From assembly GCA_964404455.1 (NCBI GenBank), contig CAYOJY010000025.1, positions 1 to 11,894 of the forward strand: a stretch of DNA of 11,894 nt. Reading direction: 5' to 3'. The stretch's first letter is position 1. Each line of letters opens with the position of its first letter. This DNA is from CAKOSP01 sp964404455. GTDB taxonomy: Bacteria; Bacillota_I; Bacilli_A; RF39; UBA660. This document shows positions 1-6,283 of the stretch, in pieces. Made by a program: the position numbers and the translations under genes. The notes under the pieces are model-generated. The model was not told the origin of the DNA and did not search any database. It saw only the letters and a list, made by a program, of their open reading frames with translations.

Positions 1-284
1 CCAAAAAGTGGGCTTACTTACCGCCGATGAGGCGGCAATAGCAGGGGGAGCCTACAGCTCCACTAACATTAGTTACTATTTGTATACAAATAGTATGTAC
101 TGGTTAGGCTCGCCGTCTTATTATAATAGTTATGCTGTTTGAGTTCGTTGTGAACTCTGGTGGCAATCTGGGTGGTACTTATGTCTATAGTACCCTTGGG
201 GCGCGGGTGGTAGTTTCTCTGTCATCTGATATCTATTCAGCAAGCGGAAATGGAACGTGGAATAATCCATATGTAATAAATTAA
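1..284 (+). pseudogene. 3' end of a pilin/C-type-lectin-like surface protein, frameshifted
   Basis: The 5' end lies outside the window. Frame 2 reads QKVGLLTADEAAIAGG, then YYLYTNSMYWLGSPSYYNSYAV, broken here as YYLYTNSMYW / LGSPSYYNSYAV, and stops at TGA 140-142. Frame 3 continues the same protein: FVVNSGGNLGGTYVYS, then ARVVVSLSSDI, and ends NPYVIN with TAA at 282-284. Restoring one base near 140 (gtt tgg gag ttc) gives one continuous domain. The pattern LTADE, YW..SPSYYN, FVVNSGGNL and a terminal R.VVSL resembles the C-terminal domain of prepilin-like or lectin/formylglycine-fold surface proteins in uncultured gut Firmicutes; that assignment rests on recollection of the family. GC is about 45% over the first 240 bases by hand count, far above the rest of the window. 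The break may be a real mutation, phase variation or an assembly error. Confidence 0.6.
74..95. repeat. 22-bp perfect palindrome
   Basis: The left arm TACTATTTGTA (74-84) is followed directly by its exact reverse complement TACAAATAGTA (85-95), with no spacer. It lies inside the coding sequence of the surface-protein domain (residues YYLYTNS). A second, GC-rich dyad, CCGCC-gatga-GGCGG, lies just upstream at 21-35. Perfect 11-bp arms are unlikely by chance, but no function can be assigned from the sequence alone. Confidence 0.85.
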
Positions 285-305
285 TAATAATACATTGTAA
301 AAAAT

Positions 306-340
306 AACAATAATTGGTCATTACCAGTTATTGTTTTTTT
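306..340 (+). terminator. Rho-independent terminator after the surface-protein gene
   Basis: The arm AACAATAATTGGT (306-318), loop CATT and arm ACCAGTTATTGTT (323-335) form a 13-bp stem with one G-T wobble. The stem runs into a T tract at 334-340. It lies 22 bases after the TAA at 284 and isolates the surface-protein gene from spoIVB. Confidence 0.8.
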
Positions 341-387
341 ATTTATAATTATTTAAGCCATAATATATATAGATAAGATGGTGAATT

Positions 388-1356
388 ATGAAAAGAATAT
401 TAATTAGTTTAGTACTTTTGTTGTTGCCTATTAATATAATGGCTTATTCTGATAAAGTTATTTTAGGTGGTAAAACAGTAGGAATTGAAGTTAAAAGCGA
501 TGGTATTTTAGTTGTGGGTTTTTATAAAATAAATGGTAAATATAATAAAGGGAATTTTGAGTTAAAAGAAGGGGATTATATTACCCATATTAATGGAGTA
601 GAAATTAATACCCTTTCCAGTTTAACCAATGAAATTGAAAAAAATATTAAAGATAAAAAAGTTGAAATAACTTTTCGACGTAAGCAAAAAGATTATCAAT
701 CAACGCTTAATTTAATATATGCCGATGGTAATTATAAAACAGGTTTATATGTTAAAGATAATATTTTAGGAATTGGAACTCTTACTTATATAGATCCTGC
801 TACTAACATATTTGGGGCATTGGGTCATGAAATAATTGAATCTAATACTAATAAAATAGTTGAAATAAAAGTAGGTAATATATTTAAAAATAGTATAACC
901 TCAATTGATAAAAGTTCTATTGGAGATCCCGGAAGTAAAAATGCTAAGTTTCATTATAAAAATGAATATGGAAAAATATTAGAAAATACTAAATATGGAA
1001 TATATGGAAAATATACAGCTGAATATGCTAAGGATGATTTAATACCTGTTGCCAATCCTGAAGAAGTTAAAATTGGGTCTGCTTTTATTTATACAGTTTT
1101 AGAAGAAGAGGAGGTGGAAAGTTTTAAAATTAATATAACTAAAATTGATATGACCAGTGATGTTAAAAATATAACTTTTAAGATAGAAGATGATAATTTA
1201 ATATCAAAGGCTGGGGGAATTGTTCAAGGTATGAGTGGTTCGCCAATAATTCAAAATAATAAAATAATTGGAGCAGTTACTCATGTTATAGTGGATAATC
1301 CCACATCGGGATATGGATTATTTATTACTAAAATGTTAAAAGAAGGAGAAAATTAG
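388..1356 (+). CDS. spoIVB: SpoIVB peptidase (family S55, PDZ plus serine protease)
   Basis: 322 aa. In Bacillus, SpoIVB is secreted from the forespore and cleaves SpoIVFA, releasing SpoIVFB to process pro-sigma-K. Residues 4-19 form one N-terminal membrane segment or uncleaved signal. A PDZ domain spans roughly 27-110, starting VILGGKTVGI. The S55 domain follows, with GIGTLTYIDPATNIFGALGH at 128-147. His147, Asp268 and Ser283 (GMSGSP, 281-286) match the family triad; the 15-residue Asp-to-Ser spacing equals that of B. subtilis Asp363/Ser378. The motif THVIVDNPTSGYG is also typical. It is shorter than the 426-aa B. subtilis protein. The start has GGTGA at 380-384. Its predicted partners, SpoIVFA and SpoIVFB, lie about 5 kb downstream. 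A forespore-sigma promoter would be expected but none is convincing. Confidence 0.95.
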   Translation: MKRILISLVLLLLPINIMAYSDKVILGGKTVGIEVKSDGILVVGFYKINGKYNKGNFELKEGDYITHINGVEINTLSSLTNEIEKNIKDKKVEITFRRKQKDYQSTLNLIYADGNYKTGLYVKDNILGIGTLTYIDPATNIFGALGHEIIESNTNKIVEIKVGNIFKNSITSIDKSSIGDPGSKNAKFHYKNEYGKILENTKYGIYGKYTAEYAKDDLIPVANPEEVKIGSAFIYTVLEEEEVESFKINITKIDMTSDVKNITFKIEDDNLISKAGGIVQGMSGSPIIQNNKIIGAVTHVIVDNPTSGYGLFITKMLKEGEN

Positions 1357-1369
1357 TTTTTTCCTTTTT
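1340..1369 (+). terminator. Possible terminator overlapping the spoIVB stop codon
   Basis: The arm AAGAAGGAGAAAA (1340-1352), loop TTAG and arm TTTTTTCCTTTTT (1357-1369) can form a 13-bp stem with two G-T wobbles. The loop contains the spoIVB stop codon TAG (1354-1356). The stem is weak (two G-C pairs), and the T-rich side is mostly within the 3' arm, so termination may be partial. Confidence 0.4.
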
Positions 1370-1401
1370 ATTTATGTTACAATAATTAGGAGGTAGCATA
1401 G

Positions 1402-1911
1402 ATGAAAACTATATTTATTAATCCTGATAATTTAACAAAAAAGGACATTGATGAAAAGATTATTAGAGCAAAAGCTTTAATTATCAATAGTAAAAATGAA
1501 ATAATGTTAGGTTTTGCTCATGGAACTTATCAGTTTCCGGGAGGGCATTTAAATAAAACAGAGTCTGTTTTAGATTGTTTGCAAAGAGAAGTGAAAGAAG
1601 AAACGGGAATTATTATTAAAACAAATAATTTAAAACCATTCGCGGTTATAAAATATTACTGTAAAAATTATCGCAATAAAAGTATAAACAGAGAAAATCA
1701 AATATATTATTTTTTGATAAATACTGATGTTGAACCGGATTTATTAAATACTAATTATGATGATTTCGAAAAAGATGGGAATTACAAAGTAGTTAAAATC
1801 CCATTATCAAAAGTAAAAAATATTTTAATTGAAAATATCAATCTTAATCCAATAAATAAAATAATTGTGGAAGAAATGTTGAAAATATTAGAAATATATT
1901 CAAATATTTAG
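1402..1911 (+). CDS. Nudix hydrolase family protein
   Basis: 169 aa, cytoplasmic. It carries a complete Nudix box, GX5EX7REUXEEXGU, at residues 48-70: G48, E54, then REVKEETGI at 62-70. The box is preceded by the typical strand and turn YQFPGGH. Nudix enzymes hydrolyse nucleoside diphosphates linked to another group, using metal held by the box glutamates. The substrate (oxidised nucleotide, ADP-ribose, cap or other) cannot be told from sequence, and the protein lacks extra domains. A strong SD, AGGAGGT, lies at 1388-1394, 7 bases before ATG. It sits between spoIVB and the Hpt-receiver gene. It could be cotranscribed from spoIVB by read-through of the weak terminator, or have its own start. 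Confidence 0.88.
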   Translation: MKTIFINPDNLTKKDIDEKIIRAKALIINSKNEIMLGFAHGTYQFPGGHLNKTESVLDCLQREVKEETGIIIKTNNLKPFAVIKYYCKNYRNKSINRENQIYYFLINTDVEPDLLNTNYDDFEKDGNYKVVKIPLSKVKNILIENINLNPINKIIVEEMLKILEIYSNI

Positions 1912-1919
1912 TTTACTTA

Positions 1920-1948
1920 TAGACATTTTTATTGTGATTTGATAAAAT
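1920..1948 (+). promoter_or_regulatory. Promoter for the Hpt-receiver gene
   Basis: The -35 is TAGACA (1920-1925, 5/6 match). A 17-base spacer ends in the extended -10 dinucleotide TG, and the -10 is TAAAAT (1943-1948, 5/6). The extended element reads TGATAAAAT from 1940. It lies just after the Nudix stop, so the gene is probably transcribed independently by the housekeeping sigma factor. Confidence 0.65.
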
Positions 1949-1970
1949 AATATTTAAGGTAGGGACGGTA

Positions 1971-2735
1971 ATGAAAAATATTAAGTTTTTAAAAGAGAAT
2001 GGTGTAGATATTGATAAAAGTTTAGAATTATTTAATGATATAGATATTTATAATACAACAATGAAAGATTTTCTTGACGGAATTGATATTAAAATAATGC
2101 GTTTAAAAAAATATTATGAAGATGATGATTTACCTAATTATGCTATATTTGCTCATTCAATAAAAAGCGACGCTAGGTATTTAGGGTTTACTACAGTAGC
2201 GGAAGTTGCTTTAAAGCATGAAATGGCTGGTAAAGAAAATAATCAACATTTTATTTTAAGTGATTATGATAATTTTATTAATATTGTTAATGATATGATT
2301 AATGTAGTTAGAAGATATTTAAATGAAGAACCTGATGTGGAAATTAGGTTGTTAAATGTTCGTGATTCTGCCAAGAAAACAATTTTAATTGCTGATGATT
2401 CGCCATTAATAGTTAATTTAATAACGAAAGTTTTGAAAAATGATTATAATATTATAGTTGCGGAAAATGGTGAAATAGTAAAAAACAAAATTAATAATAT
2501 AGATGTTTTATTATTAGATTTAAATATGCCTGTAATAGATGGTTTTGGAGTTTTAGAATATATGAAAGAAAATAATTTATTTGAAAAAGTAAATGTTTCG
2601 ATTATTACAGGGGATGAATCTAAAGAAACTATCCAAAGAGCTTTTGAGTATCCAATAGTTGACATGTTAACCAAACCTTTCTCGATTGAAGAATTAAGTC
2701 GAGTTGTAGAAAAAACCGTTAAGTTTAAATTATAA
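1971..2735 (+). CDS. Histidine phosphotransfer (Hpt) - receiver two-domain protein
   Basis: 254 aa, soluble. The N-terminal helical domain (about 15-120) is Hpt-like, with His62 in AHSIKSDARYLGF, resembling the Hpt HSLKG-type motif. The C-terminal receiver (about 136-254) has the acidic pair D142-D143 (IADDS), phosphoacceptor D183 (LLDLNMP), T213 (IITGD) and K235 (LTKPF), all intact. There is no DNA-binding or enzymatic output domain, so it should move phosphate between partners rather than act as an end regulator. The start is supported by AAGGTAGGG at about 1956-1964. In Bacillus and Clostridium spo0A neighbours spoIVB, but this protein lacks the Spo0A DNA-binding domain and is not Spo0A. 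Kinase and target are unknown; a sporulation phosphorelay role is inference only. Confidence 0.85.
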   Translation: MKNIKFLKENGVDIDKSLELFNDIDIYNTTMKDFLDGIDIKIMRLKKYYEDDDLPNYAIFAHSIKSDARYLGFTTVAEVALKHEMAGKENNQHFILSDYDNFINIVNDMINVVRRYLNEEPDVEIRLLNVRDSAKKTILIADDSPLIVNLITKVLKNDYNIIVAENGEIVKNKINNIDVLLLDLNMPVIDGFGVLEYMKENNLFEKVNVSIITGDESKETIQRAFEYPIVDMLTKPFSIEELSRVVEKTVKFKL

Positions 2736-2751
2736 GAAAAATTTTGAAATT

Positions 2752-2783
2752 AAAACGACGAATTGTATAATTCCTCGTTTTTT
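2752..2783. terminator. Terminator between convergent genes
   Basis: The arm AAAACGACGAATT (2752-2764), loop GTAT and arm AATTCCTCGTTTT (2769-2781) form a 13-bp stem with a single C-C mismatch, followed by T to 2783. It lies between the convergent Hpt-receiver gene and the GspE-like gene. The A-rich 5' side means it may also work on the reverse strand. Confidence 0.75.
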
Positions 2784-2798
2784 AATTGATATTTTTTG

Positions 2799-4064
2799 TT
2801 ATAAAGACTCGATATCTTGAATACTTTCGGTTTTGCCTAAAAAAGCATTTTTTAAAGTAGAGCTGACATCTTTTAAGTCATCATCAACATCAATTACTCT
2901 TAATAATTCATCAATACTGGTAGTGCCATTAATAACTTTTTGAACACCATCTTCTAATAATGTAATGATTCCAGCTTTTTCATATACTAACTTTCTTAAG
3001 ACTGGTTTAGAAGCTCCACTTGAAATTGCATCTCTTATTTCTTGAGATATAACAAGTACTTCCTGTAAAGCAATTCGCCCTTTATAACCATTTAAACATT
3101 CATTACAACCATTAGACTTATATATAGCAGCAATATCTTGATTTAAAACTGCTTTAAATAAATTTTTTTCATAATCGTTTGTCGCTTTAGATTCTCGACA
3201 TTTTGGACATAATCTTTTAACTAATCTTTGCGAAATAATTCCCGATAATGCTGAACCTAATAAATATCTTTCTATTTCCATATCTAATAAACGTTCAATT
3301 GTGCTTAAAGAATTATTAGTGTGAATGGTTGATAAAACTAAGTGACCGGTAATAGACGCTCTAACAGCGATTCTAGCTGTTTCATCATCTCTTATTTCCC
3401 CAATCATTATAACATCTGGATCTTGTCTTAAAATACTTCTTAATGTATTGGCAAACGTTAAACCAATTTCACTCATAACTTGAACTTGATTAATCCCTTC
3501 AATTTTCATTTCAACAGGATCTTCAACTGTAATTATATTTCGAGATATAGTATTTAATATTTGCAGCATAGAATAAACCGTGGTTGATTTTCCACTACCA
3601 GTTGCTCCTGATATTAATATAATTCCATTGGGTAGAGAAATTAACTTTTTTACTCTTTCTAAATTAATTGAAGAAAAACCTAAGTTATCTAATCCCGAAG
3701 AACTCATTTTATAATCAAGAATTCGGATAACTATTTTTTCACCATCAGTGATGGGTAAACTGGAAACCCGTAAATCCATTGTAACATTCTCTGCTAAATT
3801 TTTAATCGCACCATCTTGAGGCAATCTTGTTTCAGTAATATTCATTCCCGAGATAATTTTAATTCTAGTAGTTAAATTCTTTTTAACACTCGCCGGAACT
3901 TTTGCGTATTCAACTAATTCGCCATCGATTCTTAACCTAACGTTTAATGTATCAAAAGTCGGATCAAAATGAATATCTGATGCTTTTTTATTAATTGCAT
4001 CAATAATCATTTCATTAACTATATCAACAACTGGTTTATTTTCGTAATCAAATTCTCTGAACAT
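2799..4064 (-). CDS. GspE/PilB/ComGA-type secretion or pilus assembly ATPase
   Basis: 421 aa, cytoplasmic hexameric ATPase that powers extension of type IV pili, type II secretion or competence pseudopili. Seen: an N2-like region (about 10-115, with SDIHFDP and RLRIDGEL); Walker A GATGSGKST (153-161); Asp box ITVEDPVE (178-185); Walker B region DPDVIMIGEIRD (215-226); His box TGHLVLSTIHTN (239-250). Two CxxC pairs, C286/C289 and C320/C323, match the zinc site of GspE/PilB. It lacks the N-terminal N1 domain of full PilB (about 560 aa), so in size it is closer to ComGA. The SD GAGAGG is at 4075-4080. No pilC/gspF or prepilin peptidase is adjacent. The pilin-like gene end at 1-284 may be a substrate partner (inference). 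PilT is unlikely, given the zinc motif. Confidence 0.9.
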   Translation of the reverse strand: MFREFDYENKPVVDIVNEMIIDAINKKASDIHFDPTFDTLNVRLRIDGELVEYAKVPASVKKNLTTRIKIISGMNITETRLPQDGAIKNLAENVTMDLRVSSLPITDGEKIVIRILDYKMSSSGLDNLGFSSINLERVKKLISLPNGIILISGATGSGKSTTVYSMLQILNTISRNIITVEDPVEMKIEGINQVQVMSEIGLTFANTLRSILRQDPDVIMIGEIRDDETARIAVRASITGHLVLSTIHTNNSLSTIERLLDMEIERYLLGSALSGIISQRLVKRLCPKCRESKATNDYEKNLFKAVLNQDIAAIYKSNGCNECLNGYKGRIALQEVLVISQEIRDAISSGASKPVLRKLVYEKAGIITLLEDGVQKVINGTTSIDELLRVIDVDDDLKDVSSTLKNAFLGKTESIQDIESL

Positions 4065-4093
4065 AGTTAAAACGCCTCTCTATTCTTTAATTA

Positions 4094-4122
4094 ATTATAC
4101 TATACCCTAACATAAATGACAA
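4094..4122 (-). promoter_or_regulatory. Promoter of the GspE-like gene
   Basis: On the reverse strand, the -35 is TTGTCA (4122-4117, 5/6), with a 17-base spacer and a perfect -10 TATAAT (4099-4094). Start of transcription is expected near 4087, just ahead of the GAGAGG ribosome binding site. It is the best sigma-70/sigma-A match in the window. Confidence 0.75.
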
Positions 4123-4155
4123 TCTTTATTTTTTATAAAATGTCACTCTAAAATA

Positions 4156-4184
4156 TTGAATTTACTTTTAAAGATTTATAAAAT
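4156..4184 (+). promoter_or_regulatory. Weak candidate promoter for the SPOR-mreCD-spoIVFAB run
   Basis: TTGAAT (4156-4161, 4/6), 17 bases, TAAAAT (4179-4184, 5/6). It is the best-spaced candidate in the divergent gap 4065-4230. AT-rich DNA gives many such matches, so confidence is limited. Confidence 0.4.
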
Positions 4185-4230
4185 GACAAAATATTTAAAA
4201 TATTTATGTTAAAACATAATTGGTGATTTG

Positions 4231-4686
4231 ATGAAAAAATATTTAATAATTATATTATTAGCAATAATTACCGGGGGATTATTTGCCATCTTTATTTTTT
4301 CAAAAAATAATACCGAAGACGTTATTGTGAATACCGAAGTTGTAAAAGTGTATTTATTTCAAATTGGTGTTTTTAAAAATTTAAATAATGCTGAAGTTTT
4401 ATCAACTCAACATTCATCATCAATAATTGTTAATGAAAAAGATCTTTACTGGGTATATACTGCTATCTATAATGATGAAAAATTAATTGAAAAATATAAA
4501 AAATATTTGAATGAAAAAAATATTTCATATTATATTAAAGAAGATTATATTGGTAAAAATGATTATTTAAAAATGCGAAAATATGAAAATGTGGTAGAAA
4601 AGTCAACTAATAATGAAGTTATTAGTAAAACAAATCAATTAATATTGGATCTTTATTTATCATATAAAAATAAAAACATAACATAA
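4231..4686 (+). CDS. Single-pass membrane protein with SPOR-like domain
   Basis: 151 aa from ATG 4231. This start is preferred over TTG 4228 because GGTGA (4222-4226) then has spacing like that of the spoIVB start. A transmembrane helix lies near residues 4-24 with a short cytoplasmic N-terminus, leaving the rest outside. Residues about 39-105 look like a SPOR domain: VYLFQIGVFKNLNNAEVL, then a VYTAIYNDEKLIEKYKKYL stretch and ISYYIKE. SPOR domains bind denuded peptidoglycan at septa or engulfing membranes. The family assignment comes from pattern, not a search. It heads the gene run and sits 7 bases before mreC, where Bacillus has mreB, suggesting a cell-wall or engulfment role. The tail (110-151) has no recognised motif. 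Confidence 0.65.
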   Translation: MKKYLIIILLAIITGGLFAIFIFSKNNTEDVIVNTEVVKVYLFQIGVFKNLNNAEVLSTQHSSSIIVNEKDLYWVYTAIYNDEKLIEKYKKYLNEKNISYYIKEDYIGKNDYLKMRKYENVVEKSTNNEVISKTNQLILDLYLSYKNKNIT

Positions 4687-4693
4687 TATAATT

Positions 4694-5317
4694 ATGAGAA
4701 AATTATGGATAAATCTCTTAATTTCAATATTTTTAATAATTTTAATTTTGGTTAAAGACAAAATTTATTTGCTATTTGATCATAATTATTTTTATCCTAA
4801 AACAATATTAAATGATTATTGTCAAAAAAATGTCAATGAGTATGAAATTCCTTCTTATGAATATAAAAATGTAATTACTCGAATCCTATATCGCGACATA
4901 TATAATTTTCAAAAAGAAATAACTATATATAAAGGTAAAAACTATAATATTAAAAAAAATATGGCTGTAATTGATAAATCTGGTTTAGTAGGAATAGTTA
5001 ATGATGTAAATAAAACAACCAGTAAAGTGATGCTTTTAACTAATAAAAAGATTAATTTATCCGTTAAAGTAAATAATTCTTATGGTTCACTAGTTTATAA
5101 AAATAATGAGCTTATTGTTAATAATTTAACGAATAATGAAGAAATTAAAGAAAAAGATGTTGTTTATACTTCTGGTTTAGGAAATTTATATTACGGAATT
5201 AAAATAGGTGAAGTAATTAAAAATTTATCTGATGATTTAGAGACTAAATATTTAATTAAACCGGCAGCGGATTTACATAATTTAAATTATTTAATGATTA
5301 TTGAGGATTTAAAATGA
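4694..5317 (+). CDS. mreC: Rod shape-determining protein MreC (short form)
   Basis: 207 aa. MreC is a bitopic membrane protein that scaffolds the elongation peptidoglycan machinery. A transmembrane helix spans about 5-21. The extracytoplasmic beta domain is recognisable from VITRILYRD and ITIYKGKNYNIKKNMAVI, through SGLVGIVNDV and TSKVMLLTN, to VVYTSGLGNLYYGIKIGEV. It is shorter than the usual 270-300 aa, mainly through loss of most of the coiled coil between the helix and the beta domain. No clear SD precedes ATG, so translational coupling to the upstream gene is likely. The stop TGA overlaps the mreD start as ATGA. No mreB is present in the window; if the organism has it, it lies elsewhere. 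Confidence 0.9.
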   Translation: MRKLWINLLISIFLIILILVKDKIYLLFDHNYFYPKTILNDYCQKNVNEYEIPSYEYKNVITRILYRDIYNFQKEITIYKGKNYNIKKNMAVIDKSGLVGIVNDVNKTTSKVMLLTNKKINLSVKVNNSYGSLVYKNNELIVNNLTNNEEIKEKDVVYTSGLGNLYYGIKIGEVIKNLSDDLETKYLIKPAADLHNLNYLMIIEDLK

Positions 5318-5730
5318 TTTTAGTTTTATTAGACGTTGTGCTTAAGAATTATTTTAATATTAATAGTTTTTTATTTATAATGAATATTAATAATAAATTT
5401 AAAAGTGTTTTATTAATGGCATTATTTATGGACATATTTATTCATCAAATTTTTTTTATAAATACTTTTATAATTTTAATTTTAAATTTTTTAAATAAAA
5501 AAATTAAAAAAAATAATCTTTTAAAAAAATATTTTTTTGATTTAATAAATTTATTAAGTTATCTTTTAATTATGAATTTATTATTTAATAAGATTGATTT
5601 TAATTTATTAAATATCTTTTTTGTGAATGCCTTTATTTATTTAATCAGTTATATTTTAAAGTATTTCTACATAAATTTAAGTGGGATGAAAAAATATGGA
5701 AAATATCGAAGATATCATAAGTCGTTGTAA
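5314..5730 (+). CDS. mreD: Rod shape-determining protein MreD-like membrane protein
   Basis: 138 aa, very hydrophobic and extremely AT-rich, with about four or five membrane segments (for example residues 32-60 and 76-93) separated by lysine-rich loops such as NKKIKKNNLLKK. MreD is an integral membrane partner of MreC in the elongasome. Sequence conservation in the family is low, so the call rests on size (usual 150-170 aa), topology, and position: it overlaps the mreC stop by ATGA. The 3' end overlaps the next gene by 35 bases. In Bacillus minC and minD lie between mreD and spoIVFA; here they are absent. Confidence 0.75.
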   Translation: MILVLLDVVLKNYFNINSFLFIMNINNKFKSVLLMALFMDIFIHQIFFINTFIILILNFLNKKIKKNNLLKKYFFDLINLLSYLLIMNLLFNKIDFNLLNIFFVNAFIYLISYILKYFYINLSGMKKYGKYRRYHKSL

Positions 5731-6283
5731 AAGAAAAAAAGTAAGTTCTAAAAAAAGAATTAATAATATGATAATTACCAAAATATTATTAAGCACAATA
5801 TTTCTGTTCGCTTCACTCATTTATATTAAAAGTGATGAACAAAATAAACTTTCATATCAAGATAAAATATTTACGGATAGTTTATCTTTTACTAAAATAA
5901 ATAAATTTTATGAAAAACACTTTGGAAATGTTATGCCTGTTTTAAAAAAAGAAGAAGTGGTATTTAGTAATAAAATAACTTTTTCTAAGATTGAAAATTA
6001 TTTAGAGGGAGAAGTATTAACTATTCAAGAAAAAAGCCCTATATCTAATATAAATGGAGGAATGGTTGTTTTCGTGGGTGAAAAAGAAGGTTATGGAAAT
6101 ACGGTTATTATTCAAGGAAATGATAGTTATGATATTTGGTATGGTAATTTAACTAATATTAGTGTTAAATTATATGATTATTTAGAAAAAGAAACAATTT
6201 TAGGCGAAACAAAAAATAATAAATTATACTTAGTAATTAAAAAAGATAATAATTTTATTAAATATGAAAAATATAAAAATTAA
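5696..6283 (+). CDS. spoIVFA: SpoIVFA-like M23-fold inhibitor/scaffold protein
   Basis: 195 aa. In Bacillus, SpoIVFA anchors and inhibits SpoIVFB in the outer forespore membrane and is cut by SpoIVB. A basic cytoplasmic N-terminus (CKRKKVSSKKR) precedes a transmembrane helix at about 27-44. Then comes an exposed linker and a C-terminal M23/LytM-like fold: GGMVVFVGEKEGYGNTVIIQ, then IWYGNL, then ETILGETKNN and KLYLVIKKD. The metal-binding His residues of active M23 enzymes are missing, as expected for SpoIVFA rather than a peptidase. A catalytically dead septal M23 protein of SpoIIQ type is less likely, because spoIVFB follows immediately and overlaps by 20 bases. The start at 5696 lies inside mreD. 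Confidence 0.85.
   Translation: MENIEDIISRCKRKKVSSKKRINNMIITKILLSTIFLFASLIYIKSDEQNKLSYQDKIFTDSLSFTKINKFYEKHFGNVMPVLKKEEVVFSNKITFSKIENYLEGEVLTIQEKSPISNINGGMVVFVGEKEGYGNTVIIQGNDSYDIWYGNLTNISVKLYDYLEKETILGETKNNKLYLVIKKDNNFIKYEKYKN

Noticed and set aside
140..142. TGA read as tryptophan (Mollicutes code)
   Set aside because: Reading through in that frame gives no domain similarity and soon meets TAG, whereas the adjacent frame continues the domain. Genes elsewhere use TGG for Trp, and mreC ends at TGA.
130..321. Reverse-strand open frame of 63 codons
   Set aside because: It lies antisense to the frame-3 end of the surface-protein gene and the terminator; it has no SD and no recognisable domain.
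359..365. CATAATA as a sigma-G type -10 for spoIVB
   Set aside because: It fits the -10 consensus, but no G-containing -35 (GNATR) lies 15-18 bases upstream, and such matches are common in AT-rich DNA.
1375..1383. TGTTACAAT as the promoter of the Nudix gene
   Set aside because: Transcription would start at or inside the SD at 1388-1394 and there is no -35; not called as a feature, although it is listed with the recurring motif.
2444..2674. Reverse-strand open frame inside the Hpt-receiver gene
   Set aside because: It is a shadow of the receiver domain, whose motifs are clear on the forward strand.
4228..4230. TTG 4228 as the start of the SPOR-like gene
   Set aside because: ATG follows immediately at 4231 with better spacing from GGTGA.
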